From the NCBI GenBank assembly GCA_029062865.1, contig JAIDPG010000048.1, positions 1 through 14,148 of the forward strand: 14,148 nucleotides of DNA. Direction: 5' to 3'. How positions within the stretch are numbered: the stretch's first letter is position 1; each line of letters opens with the position of its first letter. Shown here piece after piece: positions 13,492 to 14,148 of the stretch. This DNA is from Oscillospiraceae bacterium (GTDB taxonomy: Bacteria > Bacillota > Clostridia > Oscillospirales > Ruminococcaceae). The translations under genes were made by a program, and so were the position numbers. The notes under the pieces were generated by a model. That model was given only the letters and a program-made list of their open reading frames with translations. It did not search any database and had not been told where the DNA came from.

Positions 13492-14148
13492 CGAGGACGG
13501 ACTTTACAGATTTGAAATAAACTCCGACAAAAGCATCGGCGGGTATATGCTCGCGGAGTATCTTAAGCGTGAAGACCCGACGATAACCGAGCTTGAGCTC
13601 CCCGCGGAGTTTAACGGCAAGCCCGTGACGATGATCTGCGGCTGCTTTTACGGGACTTTTCTAAAGCGCGTCGTGATCCCGCCGAGCGTCCGCTATATTG
13701 CCCGAATCGCCTTCGGCGACAGCGCGCTGGAAAGCGTAAAGCTGCCAAGCGGTCCGATAAAGCTCGCGGGCTATGTGTTTGCGGAGTGCCGGAATTTGCG
13801 CAGCGTGGAATGGGGCAGCACACCGCCCGAGAATATTGAATTAGGTCCGCGCGTTTTCCACGACTGCGAAAAGCTCCCGCCGGAAATTATCGCGATGAGT
13901 ATGACGCGCTCGCTCGGAGAGCTTCGCCGCATTTGCAAAGCGGATTATCGTGCGACGTTAGGCAAAGAGATAATACAATGCGACAGCTTCCGCGCGGACG
14001 TTTTTGAGATCCTCGCGAAGAACAAGTGCTACAAAAAGCTCAACGTGAAGTTTTTGTTTGAGAAGATGATAAAAGAAAACAGACACGACCTGCTGATCAT
14101 CGCGGAGAAATACGGAATGCTGGACAGCGCCGCGCTTCTCGATCTGTT
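13481..14148 (+). CDS. LRR/ankyrin-like array protein G, cut by the window end
   Basis: The first 222 codons of a further member; the frame is open to the window end. Head MPFSEDGLYRFEINSDKSI, then GGYMLAEYLKREDPTITELE; BspA/TpLRR block (KRVVIPPSVRYIARIAFGDS, then LAGYVFAEC, VFHDCEKLPPE); hinge altered to MSMTRSLGELRR; ankyrin-like start CDSFRADVFEILAKNKCY and LLIIAEKYGML. It is more divergent than B, C and F. About 50 C-terminal residues are expected beyond the edge, including the tail that would show whether another overlapping gene follows. The TTG start is supported by GGAGG 8 nt upstream and by alignment with the other heads. Confidence 0.83.
   Translation, partial: MPFSEDGLYRFEINSDKSIGGYMLAEYLKREDPTITELELPAEFNGKPVTMICGCFYGTFLKRVVIPPSVRYIARIAFGDSALESVKLPSGPIKLAGYVFAECRNLRSVEWGSTPPENIELGPRVFHDCEKLPPEIIAMSMTRSLGELRRICKADYRATLGKEIIQCDSFRADVFEILAKNKCYKKLNVKFLFEKMIKENRHDLLIIAEKYGMLDSAALLDL

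Noticed and set aside
8864..14148. CRISPR or other non-coding repeat array
   Set aside because: Repeats are about 700-830 nt apart and fully coding, with conserved frames and no short regular repeat-spacer pattern.

Overview
The window looks like chromosome of an anaerobic, Gram-positive-type Bacillota, probably a gut or rumen member of Clostridia. This rests on three things: a fused SecDF, solute-binding-domain GGDEF/EAL proteins, and GC-rich coding DNA with AT-rich spacers carrying textbook sigma-A promoters (TTGAnn-17-TATAAT). The lineage is an inference from style, not from a marker gene.

Layout. (1) Positions 1-2091, minus strand: the 5' part of a fused secDF preprotein-translocase gene, running off the left edge, with its promoter at 2165-2193. 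(2) Positions 2092-2481: a divergent intergenic region with two opposed sigma-A promoters and some dyad symmetry. (3) Positions 2482-5424: a membrane-bound, two-solute-binding-domain GGDEF-EAL protein, followed by a strong terminator. (4) Positions 5425-5656: terminator, promoter and a folded leader. (5) Positions 5657-8812: a cytosolic PAS-GGDEF-GAF-PAS-GGDEF-EAL protein, followed by a second terminator. In both signalling proteins every GGDEF site is degenerate and the EAL site is intact, so both are predicted c-di-GMP phosphodiesterases: one reads an extracytoplasmic ligand, the other cytosolic cues.

(6) Positions 8864-14148: the unusual part. Seven paralogous small genes lie in tandem on the plus strand, the last cut by the window edge. 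Each encodes a leaderless, apparently cytosolic protein with a conserved N-terminal segment, a BspA/TpLRR-type (LRR_5-like) repeat block, a conserved hinge and a C-terminal ankyrin-like helical region. Every one of the six junctions is an exact 11-nt overlap. The upstream gene's last codons and stop are read one frame on as the first codons of the next gene, usually from a TTG start, and the Gly-Gly codons of the upstream C-terminus act as the Shine-Dalgarno sequence. The fourth gene carries an in-frame amber codon. The array has no visible promoter of its own, because it begins only 17 nt after the phosphodiesterase terminator. It may therefore be expressed by read-through from the c-di-GMP gene. 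The function of the array is unknown; the architecture suggests a translationally coupled, duplicating and recombining paralog cassette.
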